Source: Alphaproteobacteria bacterium HGW-Alphaproteobacteria-13 (GTDB lineage Bacteria; Pseudomonadota; Alphaproteobacteria; Sphingomonadales; Sphingomonadaceae). Taken from it: 5,521 bases of DNA. Each line of letters begins with the position of its first letter. The stretch's first letter is position 1. Positions 1 to 5,521 of this stretch are shown here, in pieces. The position numbers and the translations under genes are program-made. The notes under the pieces were generated by a model. It ran no database searches. It was not told the DNA's origin and worked only from the letters and a program-made list of their open reading frames with translations. Where the stretch lies: the NCBI GenBank assembly GCA_002842935.1, contig PHEM01000224.1, positions 1 to 5,521 on the forward strand. Reading direction: 5' to 3'.

Positions 1-244
1 CGGCATCGAAGGCGGGGCGGGCGGAGCGGATTTCAGCAGCGCCATCTCGAACGCGCTGGAACAGGTCAACGCCCAGCAGCACAAGGCGACCGCGATCACC
101 GAAGCCTATGAGCGCGGCGACACGCACGACATCGTCAGCGTGATGATCGAGCGGCAGAAGGCGTCGCTCGGCTTCGAGACGACCTTGCAGGTCCGTAACA
201 AGCTGCTTTCCGCCTATCGCGACATCATGAATATGCCGGTGTAA
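1..244 (+). CDS. fliE: FliE, flagellar hook-basal body complex protein (3' part, start outside window)
   Basis: FliE is a small exported protein that joins the MS ring to the proximal rod and is one of the first substrates of the flagellar export apparatus. The frame is open from the left edge (first whole codon at base 2) to the TAA at 242-244, giving 80 visible residues. FliE proteins are usually about 100-115 residues, so roughly 20-35 N-terminal residues are missing. The visible part starts with a glycine-rich stretch (GIEGGAGGADF), followed by a helical region and the typical FliE C-terminal half: a segment around HDIVSVMIERQKASLGFE, then LQVRNKLLSAYRDIMNMPV at the end. This 'A..aYr.Im.Mpv' ending is characteristic of the family. 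The gene lies just upstream of fliF, as in many bacteria. The identification comes from the motif and context together and is strong. The start codon and any promoter are not visible. Confidence 0.95.
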   Translation, partial: GIEGGAGGADFSSAISNALEQVNAQQHKATAITEAYERGDTHDIVSVMIERQKASLGFETTLQVRNKLLSAYRDIMNMPV

Positions 245-247
245 CCC

Positions 248-1909
248 ATGTCCGAAGCCCAGGCCCTGACCCCCATCGACACCCACGCCCACCTGCCCAT
301 GGCCGGCGGTTCCGGGCGTTTCGCGCCCTTCACGCAATTCATGCGCCAGCCCGCGGTGCAGCGCGCGCTGCCCGCCGTCGCGACCACGACCGCGATCGGC
401 ATCGCGGCGCTGGCCTATTTCATGACGGCCACGCCGCCGCAGACGCAATTGTTCAGCGGGCTGGAGGATGCCGACAAGGCGGCGGTCGCCGACGCGCTGC
501 AAACGGCGGGCATCGGCCACCGCGTCGACCCCGCCACCGGCGCGCTGACCGTCGATTCGGACAAGCTGCACCAGGCGCGCATCGCGCTGGCCGGGCAGGG
601 CCTGCCCAAGGCGCAGCCGAACGGCGACAGCCTGATCGCCTCGCTGCCCATGGGGTCCAGCCGCGCGATCGAGGGCCAGACGCTGCGTTCCGCGCGCGAG
701 GCCGACCTGTCGCGCACCATCGAGACGATCGACGCCGTGAAGGGCGCGCGCGTCCATATCGCCGCCGCCGAACCCAGCCTGTTCGTCCGCGAGGACAAGC
801 CGGCGACCGCGTCCGTGATGCTGACGCTTCAGAACGGCCGCAACCTGACCGAGGGGCAGGTTCAGGCGATCCGCTTCCTCGTCGCCTCGTCCGTGCCGGG
901 CATGGCGGCCGAACAGGTGTCGGTGATCGACCAGCGCGGCGCGCTGCTGTCCGACGGCGCGTCGAACGCCGACATGAAGATGTTCCAGCTTCAGACCCAG
1001 ATCGAGGACCGCTTTCGCCGCGCGCTCGACACGCTGCTCGGTCCGATGCTGGGCGCGGGCAATTATACGGTCGAGGTCCACGCCGATGTCGATATGTCGG
1101 AAAGCCAGGCGACGCGCGAAAGCTTTCCCGAAAATGATCGCGCGCTGACCAGCGAGCAGATCTCGCGCCAGGTCAACGGCGAAACGACGACGCCCGCCGT
1201 CGGCATCCCCGGCGCTCTGTCGAACCAGCCACCGCAGGCGACGCTGATCACCGACAAGGCGCCCGTCCCCGTCCAGCCCGGCACCGGCAGCGCCGCGACG
1301 ACGCAAAGCGCCGAGAACAGCGCCCGCGCCTATGAAGTCGGGCGCGAGATTTCCGTGACGCACCAGCCGCAGGGCCGGCTGCGCCGCGTGTCGGTCGCCG
1401 TCGCGCTCAACCAGGGCAAGAAGGCGCTGACGCAGGCCGACATGACCAAGATCGACAATCTGGTGAAAGGCGCCGTCGGTTACGACGAGACGCGCGGCGA
1501 CATCGTCGCGATCAGCCAGCGCCCGTTCGTGAAGATCGAGGAAGCGGCCGCGCCCGCCTTTTACGACCAGAACTGGTTCATGCCGCTGATCAAGCAGGCC
1601 GGCGCGATCCTGGCCGCGCTGCTGGCCTTCCTGTTCATCGGCCGTCCGCTGATCCGGTCCGCGAAGCAGCGCGCCGCCGAACGCGCCGAACAGGCCGCCG
1701 AACTCGAACAATCGCTGCTCGCCGCCACCGACGCGCGCCCGCGCCGCGTGCCCGGCCCGTCGGCGAACGGCGAGATCACGCTGGAGATGATCGAGGCGGC
1801 GCCCAGCTATGAAGCGCGCGCCAACCTTGTCCGTGCCTTCGTCCGCCAGGATTCGGCCCGCGCCGCGCTGGTCGTGCGCCAGCTGATGCAGGAGGGCGCC
1901 CATGGTTGA
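248..1909 (+). CDS. fliF: FliF, flagellar MS-ring protein
   Basis: FliF forms the MS ring in the inner membrane, which is the base for the rod, the export gate and the FliG rotor. The 553-residue product matches the usual length (about 530-570). Two membrane segments are visible, at about residues 41-60 and 447-465, and they bracket a large periplasmic region. That region begins with a YscJ/FliF-type domain (about 66-120, from LFSGLEDADKAAVADAL). A second domain follows at about 125-232, containing ARVHIAAAEPSLFVRE and the LVASSVPG...VSVIDQRGALLS segment. The ring-building/beta-collar region (about 240-430) includes GIPGALSNQPP and AYEVGREISVTHQPQGRLRRVSVAV. After the second membrane helix comes a charged cytoplasmic linker. 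The tail (about 510-550, TLEMIEAAP...DSARAALVVRQLMQEG) matches the FliG-binding end of the family. The start at 248 lies 3 nt after the fliE stop. No good Shine-Dalgarno sequence precedes it, so translation probably depends on coupling to fliE. A later ATG at 299 is not better supported. The 3' end overlaps fliG by 8 bp. Confidence 0.98.
   Translation: MSEAQALTPIDTHAHLPMAGGSGRFAPFTQFMRQPAVQRALPAVATTTAIGIAALAYFMTATPPQTQLFSGLEDADKAAVADALQTAGIGHRVDPATGALTVDSDKLHQARIALAGQGLPKAQPNGDSLIASLPMGSSRAIEGQTLRSAREADLSRTIETIDAVKGARVHIAAAEPSLFVREDKPATASVMLTLQNGRNLTEGQVQAIRFLVASSVPGMAAEQVSVIDQRGALLSDGASNADMKMFQLQTQIEDRFRRALDTLLGPMLGAGNYTVEVHADVDMSESQATRESFPENDRALTSEQISRQVNGETTTPAVGIPGALSNQPPQATLITDKAPVPVQPGTGSAATTQSAENSARAYEVGREISVTHQPQGRLRRVSVAVALNQGKKALTQADMTKIDNLVKGAVGYDETRGDIVAISQRPFVKIEEAAAPAFYDQNWFMPLIKQAGAILAALLAFLFIGRPLIRSAKQRAAERAEQAAELEQSLLAATDARPRRVPGPSANGEITLEMIEAAPSYEARANLVRAFVRQDSARAALVVRQLMQEGAHG
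1890..1895 (+). promoter_or_regulatory. Ribosome binding site for fliG
   Basis: AGGAGG lies inside the last codons of fliF, 6 nt before the ATG at 1902. It is the cleanest Shine-Dalgarno match in the window. It fixes the fliG start and explains how FliG can be made efficiently although its start codon lies within fliF. Confidence 0.8.
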
Positions 1910-2939
1910 CGACACCGCCGCGGCCCTGTCCTCCCCGCGCGCGAAACCGGCCCTCGATGGCGCCTCTTCGGCCGCCATCCTGCTGATGCTGCTCGACGAA
2001 AGCGACGCCGCGACGATCCTGAAGCATCTGGACCCCGAAGAGGTGCGCCATCTCGCCAAGGCGATGTTCGACACCGCCAACGCCAGCGAGAGGCAGATCG
2101 AGCAGGCACTGGAACAGTTCGTCATGAGCAGCCGGGGCGTCAGCGCGCTGGCGGTCGGCGCCGACACGCGCATCCGCACCGTGATCCACGAGGCGGTCGG
2201 CAACGTCCGCGCCGACAATATCCTGGCCGCCGCAGCGCCGCAGCGCAGCGCCGCGTCGCTGGAGATGCTGCGCTGGATGGATGTGGAGGCGATCCGCGCG
2301 CTGCTGGACAATGAACATCCGCAGGTCGGCGCGCTGATCCTGTCGGTGCTGGTGCCTGACGTCGCCGCCCGCGCGATCGAGACGCTGGACGAGGCCCGGC
2401 AGGCCGACCTGATGCTGCGCGCGGCGCAGCTGACGGCCGTCCCCGCCGCCGCGATCGAGGATCTGGAATCGGTGCTGGCCAACGCCAACGCCGACGGCCA
2501 GCGCGTCGTCAAGCAGGCGATCGGCGGTCCCAGCGATGTCGCCAAGATCATGAAGATGATGCCCAAGCAGCTTTCCGAACGGACGATCCGCGCGCTCAAG
2601 CGGCAGGACAGGGCCTTGGCCCAGACGATCGAGGAAGAGATGTTCGTCTTTGAAAATCTGCGCGAACTCGACAAGCGCAGCCTCGGCACCGTGCTGCGGT
2701 CGGTCGACGCGGCGCAGCTGGCGGTCGCGCTGAAGGGCAGCGACGGCGACATGGCCGACCTGTGCCTGTCCACCATGTCGCAGCGCGCGGCGGAAACGAT
2801 CCGCGACGAAATGACCGAAATGACGATGGTCAAGCGCGTCGATGTCGAGGAAGCGCAAAAGGCGATCATGCAGATCGTCCGCCAGATGGCCGCCAATGGC
2901 GAGATCATGCTGGCCGGGGCGGGCGACGATTATGTCTGA
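1902..2939 (+). CDS. fliG: FliG, flagellar motor switch/rotor protein
   Basis: FliG sits on the cytoplasmic face of the MS ring, links FliF to FliM, and takes torque from the stator units. The product has 345 residues (the family is about 330-350). The N-terminal FliF-binding domain starts near residue 20 (LDGASSAAILLMLLDE, then DPEEVRHLAKAMF). The middle domain has the EHPQ motif at 138-141, part of the FliM-binding surface. The C-terminal domain has the hinge-like MFVF motif at 247-250 (EEEMFVFENL). By hand alignment to E. coli FliG, the charged torque residues all have counterparts: K278 (for K264), R295 (R281), D302 and E303 (D288, D289) and K311 (R297). The protein ends in GEIMLAGAGDDYV, a typical FliG terminus. 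The start is set by AGGAGG 6 nt upstream and overlaps the fliF end by 8 bp. The 3' end overlaps fliH by 8 bp. Everything expected of a working rotor protein is present. Confidence 0.98.
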   Translation: MVDDTAAALSSPRAKPALDGASSAAILLMLLDESDAATILKHLDPEEVRHLAKAMFDTANASERQIEQALEQFVMSSRGVSALAVGADTRIRTVIHEAVGNVRADNILAAAAPQRSAASLEMLRWMDVEAIRALLDNEHPQVGALILSVLVPDVAARAIETLDEARQADLMLRAAQLTAVPAAAIEDLESVLANANADGQRVVKQAIGGPSDVAKIMKMMPKQLSERTIRALKRQDRALAQTIEEEMFVFENLRELDKRSLGTVLRSVDAAQLAVALKGSDGDMADLCLSTMSQRAAETIRDEMTEMTMVKRVDVEEAQKAIMQIVRQMAANGEIMLAGAGDDYV

Positions 2940-3540
2940 CCGCTCCGCCGAAAAGGGCTTCGCCCCCATCGCGCTGTCCGCCGCCATGGCGCGCGGCGGC
3001 GGCTTTCGCCCGCTTCCCTTCTTCGCCTCCGAGCCGGAGCCGGAGACCGGGCCGACGGCCGATTCCGCCGATGCGGCGCTGGCCGCCGATCCCTTCGCGC
3101 GCGGGCTGGCCGAGGGGCAGCGCGTCGCGGAAGCGGCCTTCGCGGTCGAACGCCAGCATCTGCTGGCGCTGATCGCGGGCGCGGAGGCGTTGCAGGACGA
3201 ACCGAGCGAGGAACTGGCGCAGCTGATCGCCGAGACGGTCGAGCGGCTTGTCCGCCAAATCGTCGAGACGGCGCCGATCGACGCCGAATGGCTGCGCGCG
3301 CAGGCCGAAACCGCCGCCGCGATGGTCGCCGACGCCGACAAGGCGCGCACCTTGTGGGTGCATCCCCAGGACGCCGCCTTGCTGGCGGACGCCCCGCTGG
3401 CGCTGCCGGTCGCCGCCGATGCGTCGATGATGCGCGGCACGGTGCGGATCGAAACGTCCACGGGGTGGATCGAACATGGCCGCGCCATGCATCTGGCCGA
3501 ACTGCGCGCCGCGCTGGGCAGCGAAGGGGAGGAGGCATGA
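2932..3540 (+). CDS. fliH: FliH, regulator/stator-like subunit of the flagellar export ATPase
   Basis: FliH dimers bind and restrain the FliI ATPase and tether it to the export gate and C ring. The chosen start, ATG at 2932, overlaps the fliG stop by 8 bp and gives 202 residues. The frame is open further upstream to an ATG at 2842, but that would overlap fliG by about 98 bp and add an Arg/Ser-rich shadow peptide, so it was rejected. The preceding GGGGCGGG (2916-2923) is only a weak ribosome binding site, so coupling to fliG is likely. The N-terminal part (1-50) is low complexity, with an acidic Pro-Glu linker near 33-44. A short GxxxG element (GLAEG, 58-62) begins a helical region typical of FliH. 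The C-terminal domain includes LIAETVERLVRQIVE (98-112), LWVHPQDAALL (141-151) and VRIETSTGWIEHG (171-183), and resembles the FliH/SctL/V-type ATPase subunit E fold. FliH diverges quickly, so the call rests on these motifs plus its place between fliG and fliI. No Trp is present in the N-terminal tail. Confidence 0.92.
   Translation: MSDRSAEKGFAPIALSAAMARGGGFRPLPFFASEPEPETGPTADSADAALAADPFARGLAEGQRVAEAAFAVERQHLLALIAGAEALQDEPSEELAQLIAETVERLVRQIVETAPIDAEWLRAQAETAAAMVADADKARTLWVHPQDAALLADAPLALPVAADASMMRGTVRIETSTGWIEHGRAMHLAELRAALGSEGEEA
3524..3535 (+). promoter_or_regulatory. Purine-rich ribosome binding site for fliI
   Basis: A run of 12 purines, AAGGGGAGGAGG, lies in the last codons of fliH just before the ATG at 3537. 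It offers two overlapping GGAGG cores, 4 nt and 1 nt from the start, and an AAGG 9 nt away. The exact pairing register is uncertain, but the run supports 3537 as the fliI start over the upstream in-frame ATG at 3288 and the in-frame ATG at 3555. Confidence 0.6.
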
Positions 3541-4868
3541 CGCGCCGCCTCGCCATGACCGCGCAGCAGCTTCTGGGTCCGCTCGACCTGGCGCAGGCCA
3601 GCCCGCGCCGCGTCGGCACGCTCGTCGCGCACGAAGGCATCATGCTGGAAGTGTCGGGCTTTCCCCAACCGCTGGGCAGCAATGTCCGCATCCGGTCGGC
3701 GACGGGCGACTATGTCTATGGCGAAGTCGTCGGCTTTCGCGGCCACCGCAGCCTGGTCCTGCCGTTCGACACCAACATGCCGCTGGTGACGGGCGCGCCC
3801 GTCGAGCCGCATGGCGCCAGTTCGATGGTCACGGTCGGCAAGGCGCTGCTGGGCCGCATCATCGACGCGCAGGGCAATCCGCTCGACGGCCGCCCGGCGG
3901 TCAAGTCGCAGTTCCACTGGCCGCTCGCCGGGCGCAAGGTCAATCCGCTGCGCCGCGGCCGCGTGACCAGGCCGCTCAACATGGGCGTGCGCGCGATCAA
4001 CGGCCTGCTCACTATCGGCGAAGGCCAGCGCGTCGCGATCATCGCGGGCAGCGGCGTCGGCAAGTCGGTGCTGATGGGCCAGATGATCGCGGGCACCGAA
4101 TGCGACGTGATCGTCGTCGGCCTGATCGGCGAGCGCAGCCGCGAAGTCAGCGATTTCGTCGAGACCAAGCTGCCCCCCGCCGTGCGCAAGAAATCGGTCG
4201 TTGTCGCCGTCCCCGCCGATCATCCGCCGCTGCTGCGCCTGCGCGCCGCGATGCGCGCGACCGCGATTGCGGAATCCTTTCGCGCCGAGGGCAAGAAAGT
4301 GCTGCTACTGATCGACAGCCTGACGCGCGTCGCCCATGCGCAGCGCGAGATCGGCCTGACGCTGGGCGAGCCGCCGACGATGAAGGGCTATCCCCCTTCG
4401 GTCTTCGCGCTCATCCCCTCGCTGGTCGAGCGGGCCGGGAACGACACCATCACGGGCGGATCGATCACCGCGCTCTATACCGTCCTTGCCGACGGCGGCG
4501 ACATCGACGATCCCGTCGTCGATTCGGCGCGCGCTATCGTCGATGGCCATATCATCCTGTCGCGCCAACTGGCCGAGCAGGGCGTCTATCCGGCGATCGA
4601 CGTCGCGCGGTCGCTGTCGCGCACCATGGCCGATTCGGTCGATCCCGACCATGCCGCCGCCGCCGCGCGTTTCCGCCAGCTCTGGTCCGCCTATGAGGAG
4701 AATCGCGACCTGATGCTGATGGGCGCCTATGTCGCGGGCGGCGACCCGGTGCTCGACACCGCCATCGCCCGCCACGCCGACCAGCTTGCCTTCGTGTGCC
4801 AGCCCGCCGGGGCGCAAGTCGATTTCGAAACATCCCGTAAAACCCTGATCGAAGGATATCACGCATGA
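3537..4868 (+). CDS. fliI: FliI, flagellum-specific type III export ATPase
   Basis: FliI is a hexameric ATPase related to F1-beta that works at the cytoplasmic export gate, helping to unfold and deliver rod, hook and filament proteins. From the ATG at 3537 the product is 443 residues, the usual FliI length. An N-terminal beta-barrel-like domain (about 25-95) precedes the ATPase core. Within the core are GKALLGRIIDAQGNPLDG (101-118), RAINGLLTIGEGQR (152-165), Walker A AGSGVGKS (170-177), GLIGERSREV (195-204) with the expected catalytic glutamate E199, and Walker B VLLLID (255-260) followed by SLTRVAHAQREIGLTLGEPP. GYPPSVFALIPSLVERAG (284-301) and YPAIDVARSLSR (351-362), the latter carrying a conserved arginine region, complete the pattern. 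The C-terminal helical domain ends at FETSRKTLIEGYHA. S201 stands where most FliI proteins have glycine (GERGREV). The frame is open upstream to 3288, but that part is an Arg-rich fliH shadow. The gene overlaps fliH and fliJ by 4 bp each (ATGA), indicating translational coupling. Confidence 0.98.
   Translation: MTRRLAMTAQQLLGPLDLAQASPRRVGTLVAHEGIMLEVSGFPQPLGSNVRIRSATGDYVYGEVVGFRGHRSLVLPFDTNMPLVTGAPVEPHGASSMVTVGKALLGRIIDAQGNPLDGRPAVKSQFHWPLAGRKVNPLRRGRVTRPLNMGVRAINGLLTIGEGQRVAIIAGSGVGKSVLMGQMIAGTECDVIVVGLIGERSREVSDFVETKLPPAVRKKSVVVAVPADHPPLLRLRAAMRATAIAESFRAEGKKVLLLIDSLTRVAHAQREIGLTLGEPPTMKGYPPSVFALIPSLVERAGNDTITGGSITALYTVLADGGDIDDPVVDSARAIVDGHIILSRQLAEQGVYPAIDVARSLSRTMADSVDPDHAAAAARFRQLWSAYEENRDLMLMGAYVAGGDPVLDTAIARHADQLAFVCQPAGAQVDFETSRKTLIEGYHA
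4852..4856 (+). promoter_or_regulatory. Ribosome binding site for fliJ
   Basis: AAGGA lies in the last codons of fliI, 8 nt before the fliJ ATG at 4865. The spacing is good and supports that start at the ATGA overlap. Confidence 0.65.
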
Positions 4869-5308
4869 ACGCCCGCACCGCACGCCGCAAACGCATCATC
4901 CGCGTGCGCTCTGTCGAACATCAGATGGCGGAGGCCAATCTGGCGCGCGCCAACGGCGAACTCGCCAACCTGGTCGAGCTGGCGCAGCGGCTGGAGACGC
5001 TGCGCGTCGATCTCGCCATGGCCAAGGGCGCAGTCGCGGGCCGCGCGCTCAATTCGATCGGCGAGCTGGCGATGCGGCTCGACATGGCGAAGGAAAATCT
5101 GGCCGCCCCGCTCGCGGGGGCCAGCGAGCGCCGCGACCAGATGGGCGCGATCGCGCAGAGCGCCATGGTCAAGGAGGAATCGGCGGTCCGCCTTTATGAG
5201 CAAAGCCGCAGGTCGGCGCAGGCCGAGATGGAGCGGCGCAGCGACGCCAACCGTCCGCACCGCCGCCGCGCGATGAGCCTGCGCCTGGTCGATGGCGGCG
5301 CGTCATGA
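4865..5308 (+). CDS. fliJ: FliJ, flagellar export stalk/chaperone-escort protein
   Basis: FliJ is a small coiled-coil protein that fits the centre of the FliI ring, contacts the FlhA gate and recycles export chaperones. The product is 147 residues, the normal size for the family. It is almost wholly helical and charged. A basic N terminus (NARTARRKRIIRVRSVEH) leads into a long amphipathic region (about 17-60), then a second helix (about 65-125) with ELAMRLDMAKENLA and EESAVRLYEQSRRSAQAEMERR. This is the two-helix hairpin expected of FliJ. The C-terminal tail is again arginine-rich (RPHRRRAMSLRL). Sequence conservation in FliJ is low, so the call depends mainly on size, coiled-coil character and position between fliI and the fliK-like gene. 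Another small coiled-coil export protein in this position is unlikely. The start is set by the ATGA overlap with fliI and AAGGA 8 nt upstream. The stop overlaps the next gene by 4 bp. Confidence 0.9.
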   Translation: MNARTARRKRIIRVRSVEHQMAEANLARANGELANLVELAQRLETLRVDLAMAKGAVAGRALNSIGELAMRLDMAKENLAAPLAGASERRDQMGAIAQSAMVKEESAVRLYEQSRRSAQAEMERRSDANRPHRRRAMSLRLVDGGAS

Positions 5309-5521
5309 TGAACGCTGTCCCCCTCCCCACGGCGCAAGGCGGGGCGGCGGCAGGCTTTGCCGCCTTCCTCGCCAACATGGGCCAGGACGCGGCGGGCGGC
5401 GAAGCGGGCGGTTTCGACCTGTTGCTCGCCGAAACCTCGCCGCTGCCCGCCTCCCTCCTCTCGCTCGCCACCGGCAGCGGGCCGGGCGAGGACGCCGCGA
5501 CCGCCGAAGCGGACGACGCCG
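5305..5521 (+). CDS. fliK: Probable FliK, flagellar hook-length control protein (5' part, runs off the window)
   Basis: This frame starts at ATG 5305, overlapping the fliJ stop by 4 bp, and stays open for 72 whole codons to the right edge. A second ATG follows directly at 5308, so the product begins Met-Met-Asn or Met-Asn. The visible part is rich in Ala, Gly, Pro and acidic residues (GGAAAGFAAFLANMGQ, FDLLLAETSPLPASLL, GEDAATAEADDA). It has no predicted membrane segment or catalytic motif. FliK proteins have long, poorly conserved, disordered Ala/Pro/Gly-rich N-terminal regions that act as the hook ruler, and a conserved C-terminal switch domain that would lie outside this window. The call therefore rests on position after fliJ and on composition. 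In many flagellar operons fliK is the next gene. Another flagellar protein of unknown type cannot be excluded. No clear ribosome binding site precedes it, so coupling to fliJ is likely. Confidence 0.72.
   Translation, partial: MMNAVPLPTAQGGAAAGFAAFLANMGQDAAGGEAGGFDLLLAETSPLPASLLSLATGSGPGEDAATAEADDA

Noticed and set aside
2685..2697. Possible sigma-54 type promoter element (GGCACCGTGCTGC) inside fliG
   Set aside because: The spacing between the GG and GC elements is 9 nt instead of the required 10, and it lies within coding sequence of a tightly overlapped operon. Chance matches are common in GC-rich DNA.
2842..2931. Upstream extension of fliH to an in-frame ATG at 2842
   Set aside because: The extra 30 residues are an Arg/Ser/Trp-rich out-of-frame reading of the conserved fliG C terminus. 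The start at 2932 gives a normal short overlap and a normal FliH length.
3288..3536. Upstream extension of fliI to an in-frame ATG at 3288
   Set aside because: The added 83 residues are Arg/Gly-rich and read through conserved fliH sequence. The start at 3537 has a purine-rich ribosome binding site and gives the usual FliI length.
1776..4223. A very long open frame (815 codons) on the - strand across fliF, fliG, fliH and fliI
   Set aside because: Its translation is dominated by His, Asp, Arg, Gln and Ala with low-complexity runs and matches no domain I recognise. Long antisense frames are expected opposite genes with strong G/C third-position bias, and the + strand genes here have clear family motifs throughout.
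3476..4696. Open frame of about 400 codons on the + strand overlapping fliH and fliI
   Set aside because: It is an Arg/Ala/Asp-rich frame shift of fliI with no recognisable domain and no separate ribosome binding site, a typical shadow in GC-rich DNA.
1..5521. CRISPR array, mobile element, tRNA/rRNA, toxin-antitoxin pair or an unknown system
   Set aside because: No regularly spaced repeats, transposase motifs, terminal inverted repeats or RNA genes were seen. Practically every base belongs to one of seven flagellar genes, leaving no room for an additional locus.

Overview
The window is a stretch of a flagellar biosynthesis operon, all on the + strand, in the order fliE (3' part only), fliF, fliG, fliH, fliI, fliJ, fliK (5' part only). 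The DNA is very GC-rich, with strong G/C bias at third codon positions. That bias, the alanine-rich proteins and the style of FliG, FliH and FliI suggest an alphaproteobacterium, most likely a sphingomonad (Sphingomonadales). This placement is inferred from general familiarity with these proteins and was not tested by a search.

Layout: bases 1-244 hold the end of fliE (rod/MS-ring junction). Bases 248-1909 hold fliF (MS ring). Bases 1902-2939 hold fliG (rotor/switch). Bases 2932-3540 hold fliH (stator-like regulator of the export ATPase). Bases 3537-4868 hold fliI (export ATPase). Bases 4865-5308 hold fliJ (central stalk and chaperone escort). Bases 5305-5521 begin a gene placed as fliK (hook-length control), which runs off the right edge. 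Packing is extreme: the only non-coding bases are the 3 nt between fliE and fliF. Every later junction overlaps, by 8, 8, 4, 4 and 4 bp, so the genes are very probably on one transcript and translationally coupled. No promoter, terminator, RNA gene, repeat array or mobile element was seen.

How they work together: FliF forms the membrane ring and its C-terminal tail docks FliG, which carries the charged torque helix facing the stators. FliE joins the ring to the rod. FliH, FliI and FliJ form the cytoplasmic ATPase complex that feeds rod, hook and filament subunits to the export gate. FliK measures the hook and switches export specificity. The expected following genes (fliL, fliM, fliN and export-gate genes) would lie to the right of the window but are not visible.

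This is an ordinary, intact and well-conserved locus. I found no sign of a previously undescribed system. The observations in Part 2 are modest details of gene coupling and family-level sequence variation.
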